A stretch of 64,000 bases of DNA from Armigeres subalbatus (Eukaryota > Arthropoda > Insecta > Diptera > Culicidae): positions 145,130,652 to 145,194,651 of the forward strand of contig NC_085139.1 in NCBI RefSeq assembly GCF_024139115.2, written 5' to 3'. Made by a program: the position numbers and the translations under genes. Positions within the stretch are counted from its first letter, which is position 1. Each line of letters starts with the position of its first letter. Positions 1 through 11,395 of this stretch are shown here, piece by piece. Under the pieces are notes generated by a model. The model was not told the origin of the DNA. It searched no databases and was given only the letters and a program-made list of their open reading frames with translations.

Positions 1-1102
1 TCCATCAGAGCTCGGGAGCTCTGCCAAAAATAAAAGAGCAAACTTCCCAACCCAATGTCATCGCAAAATAGATATGTAACATCCAATTTGGGCTTAATGT
101 TTCTCGGGCTATGAAGGGTGGAAACTTTCATGACAAGATCAACGGAGGCAAGGTTCGGGAGAGTCGTCGAACCGAAATCACCATCTGACCACACAGCATT
201 AAAGGAATGAAGGATAGGAGGAAAAAAAACTTTTGGATGATTTTCGCCCATGGGTGAACTTTCTGAATGGCTAGAAGATGAGAGCAAGCTTCTTTCAAAG
301 TAGCTAAACGGAGGATAATAGTGTCGTCAAGAACGTTGTCAGGCTGGGGAATGTCGAACAGTGCTGGTGGAAAAGTTTGACTTAGGATAGGTTACCAAAG
401 TAGGATTGGGAGTTATTTAGTGGAATGAGATGCTTGCAGGATTAAATTTATATGCTGATTAGTATTTCAATTTTCAACAAGTTACTTTTTGATGCATCTT
501 ATAAAATTTGAATATATCACTTTTTTATGTTACATGTCTTGATAAAGGATATACCGCTGACGTCAAAAGAAAAATGTTTTCACTAACTGAGAATGAACGA
601 CAATACTAAAATAAGAAAGTCAGTAAATGATGTGCATGACGTACCTTTGGTACTTCATCTGCCTAAAGGAATGAAACAGATCGTTGTAGTTTTTCGTATA
701 ATTCGTGGATTTTTGATATTTGCTAACGAAATTATATCTGTCTTGCGGTGAAGGTTGATTTTAGCGTTGATTGTACCCCAGCTTATCTAACCGTACCGTG
801 CGGTAATAATCGTCGTCAATTTGTGTTTGTTTATCTCAGAGCACCTACAAATTAACAATTTTCAAGCGTCAAGACGCCCAAGCCACATATCAGTAAACGT
901 AAAATCATAAATTATGAAAGAACTGAAAATTGAGACCCGGCCCAATTTCACCGAATTGATCAATTTGAGTTCGTGTATACTGTTTAGTACGTTCGATGAC
1001 GAACTACCGAACAATCAGTCTTCAATAATGCCCGGAATTGATACTACACCCTCCTCATCAATTGGTACTTTAACTTTTTAGTTTTTCAAATTTTGGATGA
1101 GC
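1..1102. other. No recognised feature
   Basis: AT-rich sequence without a convincing open frame, repeat or RNA gene. It ends at the left target duplication of the SINE that follows. Confidence 0.5.
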
Positions 1103-1115
1103 ATTGTATTGAAAT

Positions 1116-1404
1116 GGGGCCCTCCTTAGCCGTGCGGTAAGACGCGCGGCTACAAAGCAAGACCATGCTGAGGGTGGCTGGGTTCGATTCCCGGCGCCGG
1201 TCTAGACAATTTTCGGATTGGAAATTGTCTCGACTTCCCTGGGCATAAAAGTATCATCGTGCTAGCCTCATGATATACGAATGCAAAAATGGTAACTTGG
1301 CTTAGAAACCTCGCAGTTAATAACTGTGGAAGTGCTTAATGAACACTAAGCTGTGAGGCGGCTCTGTCCCAGTGTGGGGATGTAATGCCAATAAGAAGAA
1401 GAAG
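1116..1404 (+). mobile_element. tRNA-derived SINE, full length
   Basis: The 5' end is tRNA-like: an A-box region (TTAGCCGTGCGGTAAGACGC) and a B box (GGTTCGATTCCC) for RNA polymerase III. A tRNA-unrelated body and an (AAG)n tail follow. It is flanked by near-perfect 13-bp target duplications, ATTGTATTGAAAT at 1103-1115 and ATTGTATTGGAAT at 1405-1417, which show insertion by target-primed reverse transcription. The same family recurs at 2461, 30596, 43091 and 51780. It resembles the abundant tRNA-related SINEs of Aedes (Feilai-like); that family name is from memory and not verified. Confidence 0.85.
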
Positions 1405-1417
1405 ATTGTATTGGAAT

Positions 1418-2448
1418 TTAAAGCATTGTATATCTCCACAAGGCCAAAAGGTATTGTCTGCAAGGAGCTCTGCGACAGCAGATCTGATAAATGTTAAAGG
1501 CGCCTAAGACCCGCTGCCACAGACGTCGATCGAAGTTCTTCTTTAGAAATTGAAATTTTTGCTTCTAAGTGTTTATTCTTGTTTTGTGGAGAACTCGGGA
1601 TTTCTGGTGGAAATTTGGCACTATTCGAGAAAACTTTATATTTTTTTGTTGCTTACACTCTGATTTCTTTATTGTCAATTTATAAATTTTTTAAGGAAAA
1701 TTTCCAATTCTTTATGGAAATTCTATTTTGCTGCCGATATGGACTAAGTAGTAAAAAGGAAGTTCTAATTTCTCTTACCGCAGACGAGCCAACGACCAGC
1801 AGCCGTCCCGGTTCTGTGTGTAAGCTAGGAATGGAGCCTTCATAAGAATGCCATTTGTATTTAGGCAGGTCGGGGCAGTGTTGGGAAAAGTACAGTAAAC
1901 CACTGTGTCACTCTGAGTATTTACATTAATTCCGGTCAAATTTCATGCACCGAACAAACTGAGACAGGTTTCCAAAAAACAACGAATCCCAGATTTGTAA
2001 CATTTTTTTTGTCTTCATCATTGTTTGCTGCTGCGTGAGAATCTCGTGCCGCTGATGCAGAATACCATTTGTAGGCAGATAGGGGAACTACCCGAGCAGC
2101 ACAAGTCAAGTGAAACTGGTTACAGCAATCTCATTTTGACTGAATCTGTAATCATTACTGTAATCTATGTGCAACGTGTGTGCTGCTAGGGTATTTTACC
2201 CTTGACTGAAACCCCGATAGCCGGTCGCAATTAGCAGAATGTATTGTCTGTCGCCTCAAGAAGGACCCTAAGCAGCTCAACCCAGTCATATTTTCAATTA
2301 CAATTTTTCAGCATCAATAATTTCAAGCGAAAAAGAAAAAAATAAATGTGGAGAAAACTAATTGTTCATCCGATAAATGACCTTTCCCGTCAAAAATTGT
2401 ATCTCGTTTTATTGCCTTTCCCGAAGAATGCTTATTTTTTAAGCCTCT
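1418..2448. other. No recognised feature
   Basis: AT-rich sequence with short open frames only, none with a recognisable motif. It holds nothing I can assign. Confidence 0.45.
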
Positions 2449-2460
2449 AACTATTTAAAA

Positions 2461-2705
2461 AGACCATGCTGAGGGTGGCTGAGTTCGATTCCCGGTGCCG
2501 GTCTAGGCAATTTTCGGATTGGAAATGGTCTCGACTTCCCTGGGCATAAAAGTATCATCGTGCTAGCCTCATGAAATACTAATGCAAAAATGGTAACATG
2601 GCTTAGAAACCTCGCAGTTAATAACTGTGGAAGTGCTTAATGAACACTAAGCTGCGGGGCGGCTCTGTCCCAGTGTGGGGATGTAATGCCAATAAGAAGA
2701 AGAAG
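2461..2705 (+). mobile_element. tRNA-derived SINE, 5' truncated
   Basis: Same family as the copy at 1116 but starting just upstream of the B box, so the tRNA A box is missing. Perfect 12-bp target duplications AACTATTTAAAA flank it (2449-2460 and 2706-2717), so the truncation happened at insertion and is not a later deletion. The tail is (AAG)n. Confidence 0.85.
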
Positions 2706-2883
2706 AACTATTTAAAAAACAAAAACCGAAAAAGTGCTGCACTTGTGAAATGGCCTAAATAATTCACCCGATGTTCGTTCAGAATCGGGCAAATGTTAGG
2801 CCAATTTTGAAAAACATATTTTTTTCTATTTTTTGCTTTAAATTTTTTAAATACTTAGAGGCGTCAAAAATATGGGGCCTATA

Positions 2884-2956
2884 CTGCCGCTAACCGCAAG
2901 TCGAGCACATCTGTATATGGGCCTCCATATACAGATGTGCTCGACTTGCGGTTGCG
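2884..2956. repeat. Short palindromic element
   Basis: Perfect 28-bp inverted arms (2893-2920 and 2925-2952) around a 4-base loop, with outer sequence TACTGCCGCTAACCGCA. A second member with the same termini lies at 54404-54472, so this is a dispersed hairpin family and not a one-off palindrome. Its right edge abuts the next inverted-repeat element. Confidence 0.7.
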
Positions 2957-2960
2957 GTAG

Positions 2961-3242
2961 CGTTGACAATTTTATTTCATCGCCGACGTTTCAAACCGGG
3001 GATGAGATGTAATCACCCACCTCCTGGCTGCAAAACACCCCCTATAGTGTGTGACAAAATTAGTGTCGAAAAGTGTTCGAAGTGAACTATATTTTGTGCA
3101 ATGGGGCCAGAAATAATTTCCACTTATCTAGTGACAAAACTTCGTACGAATATAGCAGTAATTAACAAATTAACTGCCATCGAGCCGTGAAGAGATCCCA
3201 TCCCTGGATCGAAACGTCTGCTGTGAAATAAAATTGTCAACG
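2961..3242. mobile_element. Inverted-repeat (MITE-like) element, 282 bp
   Basis: Left end CGTTGACAATTTTATTTCA reappears inverted at the right end (about 3222-3242), and imperfect matching continues through the GACGTTTC motif. No coding capacity. The target duplication is unclear because the left edge lies directly against the preceding palindrome. Confidence 0.6.
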
Positions 3243-3289
3243 TCATTATTCACGACTAAATGCTACTCCGAAAGTTGAACTTCAAAATT

Positions 3290-3515
3290 TACAGTCGTAA
3301 TTCATCCACATCCTGGAGTACCTTCCGGAAGAATTCCTATAGGAACTTTCGGATGAATTCTTGGAGAAACTTCCGGGAGGATTCCTACAATGAATTCCTA
3401 TTGGAACTTTCGGAGGTATTCGTGGAGGAACTTCCAGAGGAATTCCAGGAGGAACTTCGAGAAGGATTCCCGAAAACACTTCCGGAGAAATTCCTGGAGG
3501 AGCTTGGGACCAATT
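3290..3515. repeat. Degenerate GGAATTCC/CTTCCGGAGGA repeat
   Basis: A loose ~15-30 bp period of GGAATTCCTGGAGGAACTTCC-like motifs. It keeps long frames open on both strands, but composition is repetitive and no domain is visible. Similar GAATTCC-rich DNA occurs at 54780-55630. Confidence 0.55.
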
Positions 3516-4611
3516 GGTCCAAACTTCAAAAAAATTGAAAAACCTAGAACATTTGGTTCGGGTATTACTGAGTTTCAAATCGTACACGAGTGCTTCCAGG
3601 ATTTGTATAAATTGATTGGTTGCTGTCAGATTTACATCGGACGCAGTTGACCTGGTGGACCCATTGATTAATAGTCCACAATAGTTGTGAGAACCGAGAA
3701 TATCTGATTTGAGAAAGACTGAGTGGAATATCAAACGCATGGGCTCTACGGACTTGTATAGTCATAACTCGTTGATGTCAGATAGCTATCGAGTGCAGTT
3801 GACCTGGTAGACCAATTTATTCAAACTCCAGAATAGATTGAAGAACCTAGAACATCTGGTGTGCGTATATCTAAGATTCAAATCTTAATCTGCGGACTTG
3901 TAGGGACTTGAATTATTAATTTGAGATAGATGTCGCGCGCAGTTGACCTGGTAGACCAATTAATCCAAACTCCAGAACGGTTTGGGCCTTCACGTTAATA
4001 AGGATTAAAAAAAAAAAACAGTTTGGAAAACATAGAACATCTGGTTTGGATATAACTGAGTTGCATATCATACGCGTAGGCTCTACTGACTTGTAAGCGC
4101 AGTTGACCTGGTGGACCAAATAATTCATAGTCCAGAACAGATTGTAGAGCCTAGAACATCTGGTTTGGGTATATCTGAAATGCAAATCATACGAATGGGC
4201 TCTACGGACTTGTATGGGCATGACTGGTCAATTTCAGATAGCTGACCTGGTAGACCATTTAATCCAAACTCCAGAACAGATCGAAGAGCCTAAAACATCT
4301 GGTTTGGGTATATCTGAGCTGCAAATCATACGCATGGGCTTTATGGAATTGTATGGGCATGACTGGTCGATTTCGGATAGCTATCGAGCGTAGTTGACCT
4401 GGTAGACCATTTGATCCAAACTCCAGAACATATTGGAGAGCCTAGAACATCTGATTTGGGTATATCTGAGTTGCAAATCATACTCGTGGGCTCTAAGGAC
4501 TTGTATGGGATGGGCATGACTGGTCGATTTCAGATAGCTATCGAGCGTAGTTGACATGGTAGACCAATTGATCCAAACTTCAGAACAGTTTAGAGAGCCT
4601 AGAACATCTGG
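3500..4611. repeat. Tandem array, ~150-bp units
   Basis: About seven units marked by GTTGACCTGGTAGACCA near 3646, 3797, 3940, 4103, 4243, 4394 and 4551 (spacing 140-162 bp). Each carries a downstream CCTAGAACATCTGGTTTGGG block. Units vary in length and are diverged, so the array is old. The BEL LTR begins directly at its right edge. A more diverged relative lies near 50985-51350. Confidence 0.8.
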
Positions 4612-4925
4612 TGTTAAAGCGAGTAGATACATCGATTTAGAAATTTAGCTTAGACATCCCTAGATCGAGAGTAGAGAAACATATTCTCTCGCGGCAGTCG
4701 GTTTTCTTCCGCTCTCGTTAGTTATATACTCTATAGATACCAATAATCGTGTCAGCTGATCAGATATGTAACAATTCTCAGTTGAAATAAATCGTCGCGG
4801 AAGACACCTCGTCTGCTCTATTAATGTAATAAAATCGTCGAGTGTTTGCGTAATAAAGGGTGTTTTGCATAAATAGTTAGCGAATTTTTTAAGTGTCCGA
4901 AAGATTTCCGCGACGGGCGCGAACA
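4612..4925 (+). mobile_element. BEL/Pao-type long terminal repeat, 314 bp
   Basis: Begins TGTTAAAGCG and ends CGCGAACA, the TG...CA termini expected of an LTR. It contains AATAAA-like signals (TTGAAATAAATC, GTAATAAAGGG). The next bases, TTTTGGTCCTTCGATCC, sit where a primer-binding or leader motif is expected; mosquito BEL elements often have a similar GGTCCTTCG stretch here (recall). The gag remnant downstream supports the call. No matching 3' LTR was seen, so the element is truncated. Confidence 0.65.
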
Positions 4926-7466
4926 TTTTGGTCCTTCGATCCAGATCAGTGTATTTCGGACACTTGACACGGTTTCTGAGTGGAAAGAAATCGGAGTGAT
5001 ATCAGCTGTTTGCTGGGAACAGTAGAAGAAAAACGAACGATAGACTATGAGTGCGTGAAAGTCGACGGCAAATTAGTTTGCGAGATTGGCTCGGAAGATT
5101 TCTGCGGAAGTTGTACAATCAAGGATTCGGCGGATTACAACTGGATTGGATATTTTGCGCCATTGCTAGTGCCTAGTGCTATCGAATCGCGACGCCATCA
5201 TCGGAGAAGCGGAGGACATCTTGTACAAAATCCTTCAAAAGAAGTCCAGAACGCCAACGACGAGACCGAAGTAGCCCAATCTAATGTGGACATACTGGGA
5301 AGTATTTGGTGCATGTTTGAACCCAAGTAACACGGTTTGTTGTATGAGTGTAAAAAATACATCTTTCGAACATATAGTATGTTACGTTTTGGTATGAAAA
5401 ACTGCTTTGATTACTTTCACACGACCCAAACAGCGCAAAAATTATCGATATTTTTAACATCTTTCAGTTGCAACCTTGTTTTTGATTGCACATTCACAAT
5501 ACTAAACTTAAGTACTAAGGATGTTTTCAGTAACCGACTTTCAACATGGTTCTGTCAAATTGAATACCAAAACAAAAATGCTGCCCAACACGTTCAAAGA
5601 AATAAATGTTATACAAAAAACGAATGAAAACAAGCATGCATGAAATGATGAACACCATTTTAATAAAATTAATAAACATATACAAACTGAATAAATAAAT
5701 CAAATTTGTTTCGAAGTCTCGGTCGAAACATTATATGCGGCTCATGTTTCATTGGCTAACTTTTCATTTTATCTCTCCAAAATTCATGCGCCATTGATTG
5801 AAGAAAATTATAACTATGCCGAAGCATAATTTTGAAATGGATATGTAAACAAATTCTCGAATCTGCAAAAGAAAAACAATATGGCGAGTTGTCGATAAAC
5901 AACAGGGTCGATGAAGAACGTTCATAACATTGATCTTAAAAGATGTTGAAATTACGTTAAACTTCTATCATTGTGGAATATATTCTGATGAAACGAATGT
6001 CAAAAAATGAACATGTTATGACATTGTTCGTAAAATCTTCCTGTGGACATGTTTCATGTTGTGAGAATGTAAAACGAAACATCTAAAAAAACCAAACAAA
6101 AGTCAAAAATTGTCATGTTATCAGCAAGTTGTGATAATGTAGTATGAAACTTCTTCTCTGATCAAATTGCTGTATGTTTTGCAAAAACCTTATCATAGCT
6201 TTCCTTGAACATAACATGTTTTGTATTTCATTTTCCCGACCTTTATTCAACAATCATTCTTAGATCTTCGTTAATAATGATGTTTTCGGTGTTACTTGGG
6301 AAATGTGTGTTATTGCATGTGGATATTATTGGCAATAAATAAATGATTGCATGCGTTGTTGCATGATTGTTTGCTCCTTTTCGCTACATAGCCCGGTGGC
6401 ATCCGCTGCTAGCTTGATTATTGGTCTTGGTGTCTGCTGGTTTTTTCAGCTTGTTTTCATTGTTAGTCGCTCCCCCATTGCTGCTGTCTGCTTTGTCGTT
6501 TGAACAGTCAAACTGTCTCGTGAGGTCGCGATCGTGTGGAACGTCGAGTCGATCGGTAGTGTTTTTGAGAAAAAAAAGTGCAGTGTTGAATTGATGGTTA
6601 ATTACGCATCTCGTGATTAGTCTCAGTACAGTTTTGGTGGAAATTTGCAATAATGAGCGAACTGAGGGCGCTTAGCAAGAGTGAGCGACGGGTGCTCAAT
6701 ACGCTGGATGGATTGGAGAAGTTTGTGAAGCAGTACGATCCGGCTAGAGACGAGTCCCAGATTAACGTACGTTTAGAGACATTGGAGTCCATCTGCAAGG
6801 AGTTTTATGGCATTCGAGAACGAATAGAGCTACTGACAGACGAAGCTTTTGATGATCACGCCGACCCAGAAAAGGAAAAGGAACAAGAAGAAGCAAACTT
6901 GCAGAATTTGACTAAAATTCGAGGAACGATATTTCTTCGTAAAGGCCAATTTATCCTCAAGGCGAATATCTCTACCAACTAATTCAACGCATGTTGGGAA
7001 TGGTCAACTTGACGACCGTCCTGAAACAGCTCTTTCAAGAGTAAAGCTGCCGGAAATTCGCCTCCCGTCGTTTGCAGGGAATGTTAAGGAATGGGTCACA
7101 TTTCGGGATAGCTTCCGTAGCCTGATCCATGAAAATAAGCAGCTTTCCGATATGGACAGGTTCAGCTATTTAAAATCTGCATTATCTGGTGAAGCTTTGC
7201 AGGAAATCGAATCGGTTGAACTTTCGTCAGCGAACTATGGCGTGGCGTGGAAAGCTCTTGAAATGCGATACGAGAACAGAAAGCTGATTGTGAAGGCCCA
7301 TCTAGACTCCCTATTTGCCGTGGAAAGCTTGAAGCGTGAAAGCTACGATGGTTTGAGTAATCTTGTCAGTATTTTCGAAAACAACCTTCAAATGCTGCAG
7401 AAGATCGGAGAGGACAGACAGCAAAATCATTGCAAGGACCACCCTTTGACACCAGAAGGCAACTAA
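4926..7466 (+). pseudogene. BEL/Pao leader and truncated gag
   Basis: Downstream of the LTR is a leader with an open frame at 4980-5330 (Cys-rich start, no recognised domain), a 979-bp insertion (5322-6300), then gag. Gag opens with ATG at 6653; the first ~110 residues are helical and charged and stop at 6980. Frame then shifts, and 7044-7466 reads as the BEL/Pao gag domain known as DUF1759, with motifs such as LPEIRLPSF, GNVKEWVTFRDSF and ALKSALSGEA-like sequence, ending at a stop. No protease, reverse transcriptase, integrase or 3' LTR follows. It is a dead fragment. In intact relatives Gag forms the particle that packages element RNA. Confidence 0.8.
5322..6300. mobile_element. 979-bp element with CCCAAGTAACAC inverted ends
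   Basis: CCCAAGTAACAC at 5322-5333 is repeated exactly inverted at 6289-6300 (GTGTTACTTGGG). The interior is AT-rich with no recognisable protein. It cuts the leader frame of the BEL fragment, whose last codons fall inside the inserted DNA, so it is younger than the BEL copy. A target duplication is not clear (at most AA). Probably a non-autonomous DNA transposon. Confidence 0.6.
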
Positions 7467-7641
7467 GTGGACCAGTGAAAGCTCCAAAACATCCGAAGAA
7501 GTTGCCGATTCTGAAAGTTTATCCTGAGACTTTTTAGAATTTTAGTGTTGTAGCAATGAGCGAGCAAAATCAATACAAGGAATACTCATTCATCCTCGTA
7601 AACCGTACTGTTTCACAAAACGATTTATGCATCAAAATGAG

Positions 7642-7817
7642 CCTGTCATAAGACGAGTTTATACAATCCCATTGAATTCCACCACTTACGTGTTCCACCA
7701 CGTGTCTCGTACTTGACACTGAAGACGGCCTTACTGTTGAGGTCGAAATACGTATCTGTCAAGATACAATTAAGTGGTGGAATTCAATGGGATTGTATAA
7801 ACTCGTCTTATGACAGG
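7642..7817. mobile_element. Hairpin MITE with 47-bp arms
   Basis: Nearly perfect inverted arms at 7642-7688 and 7771-7817, starting CCTGTCATAAGACGAG and containing TTGAATTCCACCACTTA, around an ~82-base centre. A diverged single arm with flank (GGTGGAATAAAATGGGATAG...CGTCTTATGACA) is found at about 8238-8310, indicating an older related copy nearby. Confidence 0.75.
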
Positions 7818-7819
7818 TG

Positions 7820-8390
7820 AAAACATTCCACTAAAAAGCTCAAAATAATTTTCTTATCAAAATGAGACCAATATCATTTCAAGAACCGAACGTTGACCCC
7901 GGGAGGCCACTAAGTAGTGCTCCAGAAGCTCCGGAATAGCCGAAAAGGTAATCAATTCTAGAAACTCGCCCTAGAAAGCTGCGATTTTTATTTTTTGTAG
8001 CTGTGTGCGATCAAAATCAATTTGAGAATCATTCATTGACACCGTGTGGCCGTTAGGTGAGCATCTGGAAGCTTCGGAACTTTCGAAGATGTGCCAATTT
8101 TTAAGTCGTCCTAGAAAGTTGTGAGTTTTTAGAAATCGCTTGTTGAGAAATGTGAGTGCATGATTGATACAATCTAAACGGATAGACACAATATATCCAA
8201 TAATGCTGCGACTTTCAATAAATCGTTCGTTCACTTCAAATGGTGGAATAAAATGGGATAGTACGAAATCGTCTTATGACAAGTGAAGACACTCCACTAC
8301 AAGCTCTAAACAACCTTTGACTAACGTATTGTAGAGCTTCACAATTGTCAATCTTGGGTGATGTTCCTTCAGTTTTCATGAACGTTTAGG
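7820..8390. repeat. Degenerate repeat DNA
   Basis: Diverged repeats sharing GCTCCAGAAGCTCCGGAA and CTAGAAAGCTG-like blocks with 7470-7560 and 9220-9380. The 8238-8310 segment is the partial relative of the 7642-7817 hairpin. No coding sequence is recognised. Confidence 0.4.
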
Positions 8391-8394
8391 GTTC

Positions 8395-9010
8395 CCAGGT
8401 CCAATTCCACCGCGTGCAGCAGCTAGCGTGTTCGTGGCCTTCCACGAAGTCACTGGCCTCTTTCTGGATCTGTGGTGAATATGGTTTTTGCTATTCTTTC
8501 TTCCGACATTGGCACTAAGTGACCGGCCCACTGGAGTTTGCCATATTTTATACGATTCACAATATTTTCTTCTTTATACACTTGATACAGCTCGTGATTC
8601 ATGCGTCTGCCCCACACATCTTTTTCTAGTTTCTCATCGAGAATTGTACGTAGCACTTTTCGCTCGAAAACGAAAAGCTTTCCTGTCCGCCTCATTTTAC
8701 ATTCTTACAAATCAGAGCAAATTTCGTTTCCAATATTCGAGGAAGCCCCTGTTCGAAGCAGCTTTTCACTTCACAGGAAACGTCATTGTCACATGTCATG
8801 TGTTCAAAGATAAACAAATTTTTTAACAACTTCCCATCAAGCACTACTTTAGCACTAACACCAATAGGTCTATCTTTATATTTACCCGCAACCTTGTACT
8901 CCGTCTTGGTAGAGTCGATAATTTAGCCTATCTTCGCCAGCTTTATTAGGGCAAAAGCCTCCACTACTGCCCTGTGATCGAATGCAGTCAATGTCTTTCG
9001 CAAAGATCAG
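8395..9010 (-). pseudogene. LINE reverse transcriptase remnant (RTE-like)
   Basis: On the minus strand the segment near 9000 reads IFAKDID, a decayed form of the FADD-type RT active-site block. Sequence near 8880-8940 resembles the following KTKY-type region in another frame. The frame at 8450-8695 contains ERKVLRTI, WGRRMNHELY and WAGHLVPM, which match the C-terminal part of RTE-like RTs by recall. Stops and frame changes separate these pieces, so it is non-functional. Confidence 0.55.
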
Positions 9011-9014
9011 GAGC

Positions 9015-9669
9015 ATATGCGACCATGTGATAATAGTGTCATTCTTATAGTGTCAATAAATTTGAAAGCGCATCACTCTGCTTCAATCTCTCCACGGTCA
9101 CAAACGCGGTTGATACGTCGTCTGCTTAATACAGTTACGCCCCTATGATTCTAAGCGCGAGCAAAGACTCTGCTTCTGCTATTACAAACGATTTTCGAAA
9201 GTTTCTAGAACGAAATCCAATAATTGACCACTGCTCTGGATGTCCCTGCACTTCTGGAGCACCATTTGGGGATCACCAGGTAGCCCTTGCATTAATTTTG
9301 CTCTCACAACAAATGACGAATTTCAAGAATTAACCACTGCTCCGGATGATTCGGAGCTTCCCAAGGATATCTTAGTGTCCACCTGGAATCAATTGATGAC
9401 CCTGGACATTACTTTACAACGGATTGTTTATAAAAAAGGCGCAAATTTCTAGAACAAACTTTCGTAGTATCAGATAGAGGCCACCTAGGATCGAAGAGTA
9501 GTGCATGTATTGGTTTTGATGTGACTAGATCTGTGATAGATCTGTCTAGAAGAATTTCTGGAATCGATCATATCTCCGAGTGTCCGGAATATTATGGTGG
9601 GTCTCCTGCTGGTCACCCGGCGTCAATGAGTGGTCCATGCATTGATTTTGCACTCAAATTGATTTAAAA
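9015..9669. other. Old repeat DNA, unassigned
   Basis: Contains diverged copies of blocks around CCACTGCTCTGGATGTCC and CTGCTCCGGATGATTCGG, related to the surrounding tandem-like sequence. No gene is recognised. Confidence 0.35.
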
Positions 9670-9681
9670 CAAAATGCGGCT

Positions 9682-10204
9682 ATACAATTGGCCGTTAAAG
9701 CCAATTCCTCTCGCAGAAGAATTGCTCACCACCACACTAGATCAGAAAGTGTAAATGAGTCTGAACAGATGAGAATTTTATAGCATCCGACACCGCCATC
9801 TCTAAACCAACCATTGAACATTGTCTAGTCCGGTATATTATTGTAGTGCAAGTCGTGTGCAATAGCAGTGTCTACCAAAGTCCCTACGCTCACACTAAAT
9901 GTTTAAACTGTAAGGCAATTTTTATGTGAATTATGTTATGATCGTATTATGTTGTTATGTGTTACAATTGTAGGATTGCGAGAAGCCCTCCCTATGTGAA
10001 AAACGGCAAACTTAATAACGAAAAAGGTAGACTGTGTAGGTTATATTTTACTATGTTTTATGTATTATGTTGTGTACCTCCTAAAGTCCATGTTCTTATT
10101 TTAGTTCACCCTTGAAAAAGGCCAAAAATACAGGCCGAAACGTCGGGCAAAACAAAACGAATCGTTTTGACTAAATTAGACTGAGAAAGCCACACAATAA
10201 AACA
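9682..10204 (+). mobile_element. 5'-truncated LINE tail, 523 bp
   Basis: Flanked by perfect 12-bp duplications CAAAATGCGGCT (9670-9681 and 10205-10216). The 3' end contains GGCCGAAACGTCGGGC and finishes CACACAATAAAACA. The duplications plus an A-rich 3' end fit a 5'-truncated non-LTR retrotransposon copy. No reading frame is left, and the clade cannot be named from this tail alone. Confidence 0.65.
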
Positions 10205-10216
10205 CAAAATGCGGCT

Positions 10217-10690
10217 CTGAAAATGTTTATGAACATTCTTGACTCCTCAGGGAACCTGTTCCGGAATTGGTAATCCGGGGTGAACTTGTTTGATGAACCC
10301 AAATGGATCAGAAATAAACGCTTGAGACAATTTCAAAAAGTTTGACACCCATATTGTTGGGGTTCCAATGAGAAATGTTTTTGACCAACCCCGGCTTCCG
10401 AGGAGCCTGTTCCAGAATGGCCACTCCGGAGTCAACTTTTCTGGTGAGCCTAGGATCATGAAGGATATACGCAAGAGTTATTTTCATGAAGTTTGATACC
10501 CATATTGTTGATGTTCCATTGAACAATGTTCATGGCCACATATGACCCCTCGAGGAACCTGTTCTGGAATGGCCAATCGAAAGTCTGCACTTCTGATGGA
10601 CCCAAATCGATAAAAATCAATCTAGTGATGAAATTTCAAGAAGTTTGATACCCATATAGCTGATTAGCTACCGAAATCCACGATCAGTAT
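10217..10690. repeat. Tandem array, ~153-bp units (about 3)
   Basis: Three units centred on GAACCTGTTCCGGAATGG-like motifs near 10247, 10401 and 10551, each followed by AAGTTTGATACCCATAT. Overlapping open frames on minus are by-products of the periodicity. The LINE tail at 9682 inserted at the left edge of this DNA. Confidence 0.7.
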
Positions 10691-11393
10691 CATTTATGCA
10701 GGACATGTTCCTGGAAATCCGGAATCGAATTCATCGGATCGGTTCATCCTGTTAACATCTTTATAGAAGAGAAAATTCTGAATGGAATAAGCCCAAAATT
10801 GTGGAAATCGGTTGTAAATTACCAGAGATATAAGCATTTTAGTTTCGTGGGTACCCGGGTACCCTGCCGGCCTGTGAAGGGTGTTTTTTTTTGCCGGCCA
10901 CACAACGGTTAAGGAAACCATATAGGACCACTGATCTTCTTGATCTATTTCAACTTTGTACAATCGGTTATCAAGAACCATTGGTCATTTTACGCAGATG
11001 ATCTTAAAATCTTTTCGTAAATACGTTGAATCGCCATTGCTAGCTGGCCGCTCTTAGCTCGAAATGAATTCTAAAAACTCTTAGTTGAGATTTCTTCACG
11101 GCGTCGGTAGTGGTAGCACGAGGTAGGCAGATAATCAAGAGGTACGGTGAATTGAAACTATACGTTTCCATGTTGGTTCGTTGCAGCTACAGTTGCAACA
11201 AATCCTGTTGACCCAATCCCTGCTACCAAAATAACGACGTGGCCACGGTTCGGCGACGATTTATAGAATGAGTTTCCAATATGTATATTTTTACTCACTA
11301 ATGTAGCAGTTGAATTGTCGGACCCTGTTTTCAATGGTGGATTACTACTCCCGATCACGCCCATTTCCACCGTAACCAGGAAGCACAAGGAGC
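10691..11393. other. No confident gene; hydrophobic frame on minus
   Basis: Contains the palindrome GGGTACCCGGGTACCC at 10850-10865. A minus-strand frame at 11158-11395 includes a hydrophobic run (VVILVAGIGSTGFVATVAA) that could be a membrane segment. It lies on the same strand and downstream of the Ig/FN3 gene, but no splice signals or homology support it, and its ATG lies in the adjoining foldback element. Confidence 0.25.
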
Positions 11394-11395
11394 TA

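Noticed and set aside
1130..1203. Functional tRNA gene
   Set aside because: A and B boxes are present but the arms do not make a tRNA, and the sequence continues as a SINE with tail and target duplications.
3282..3740. 152-codon minus frame and overlapping plus frames
   Set aside because: They lie in the degenerate GGAATTCC repeat and the start of the 150-bp array; composition is repetitive and both strands stay open.
4660..4926. 88-codon minus frame
   Set aside because: Lies inside the BEL LTR on the opposite strand, with no motif.
5337..5627. 96-codon plus frame
   Set aside because: Inside the 979-bp non-autonomous element, AT-rich, no motif.
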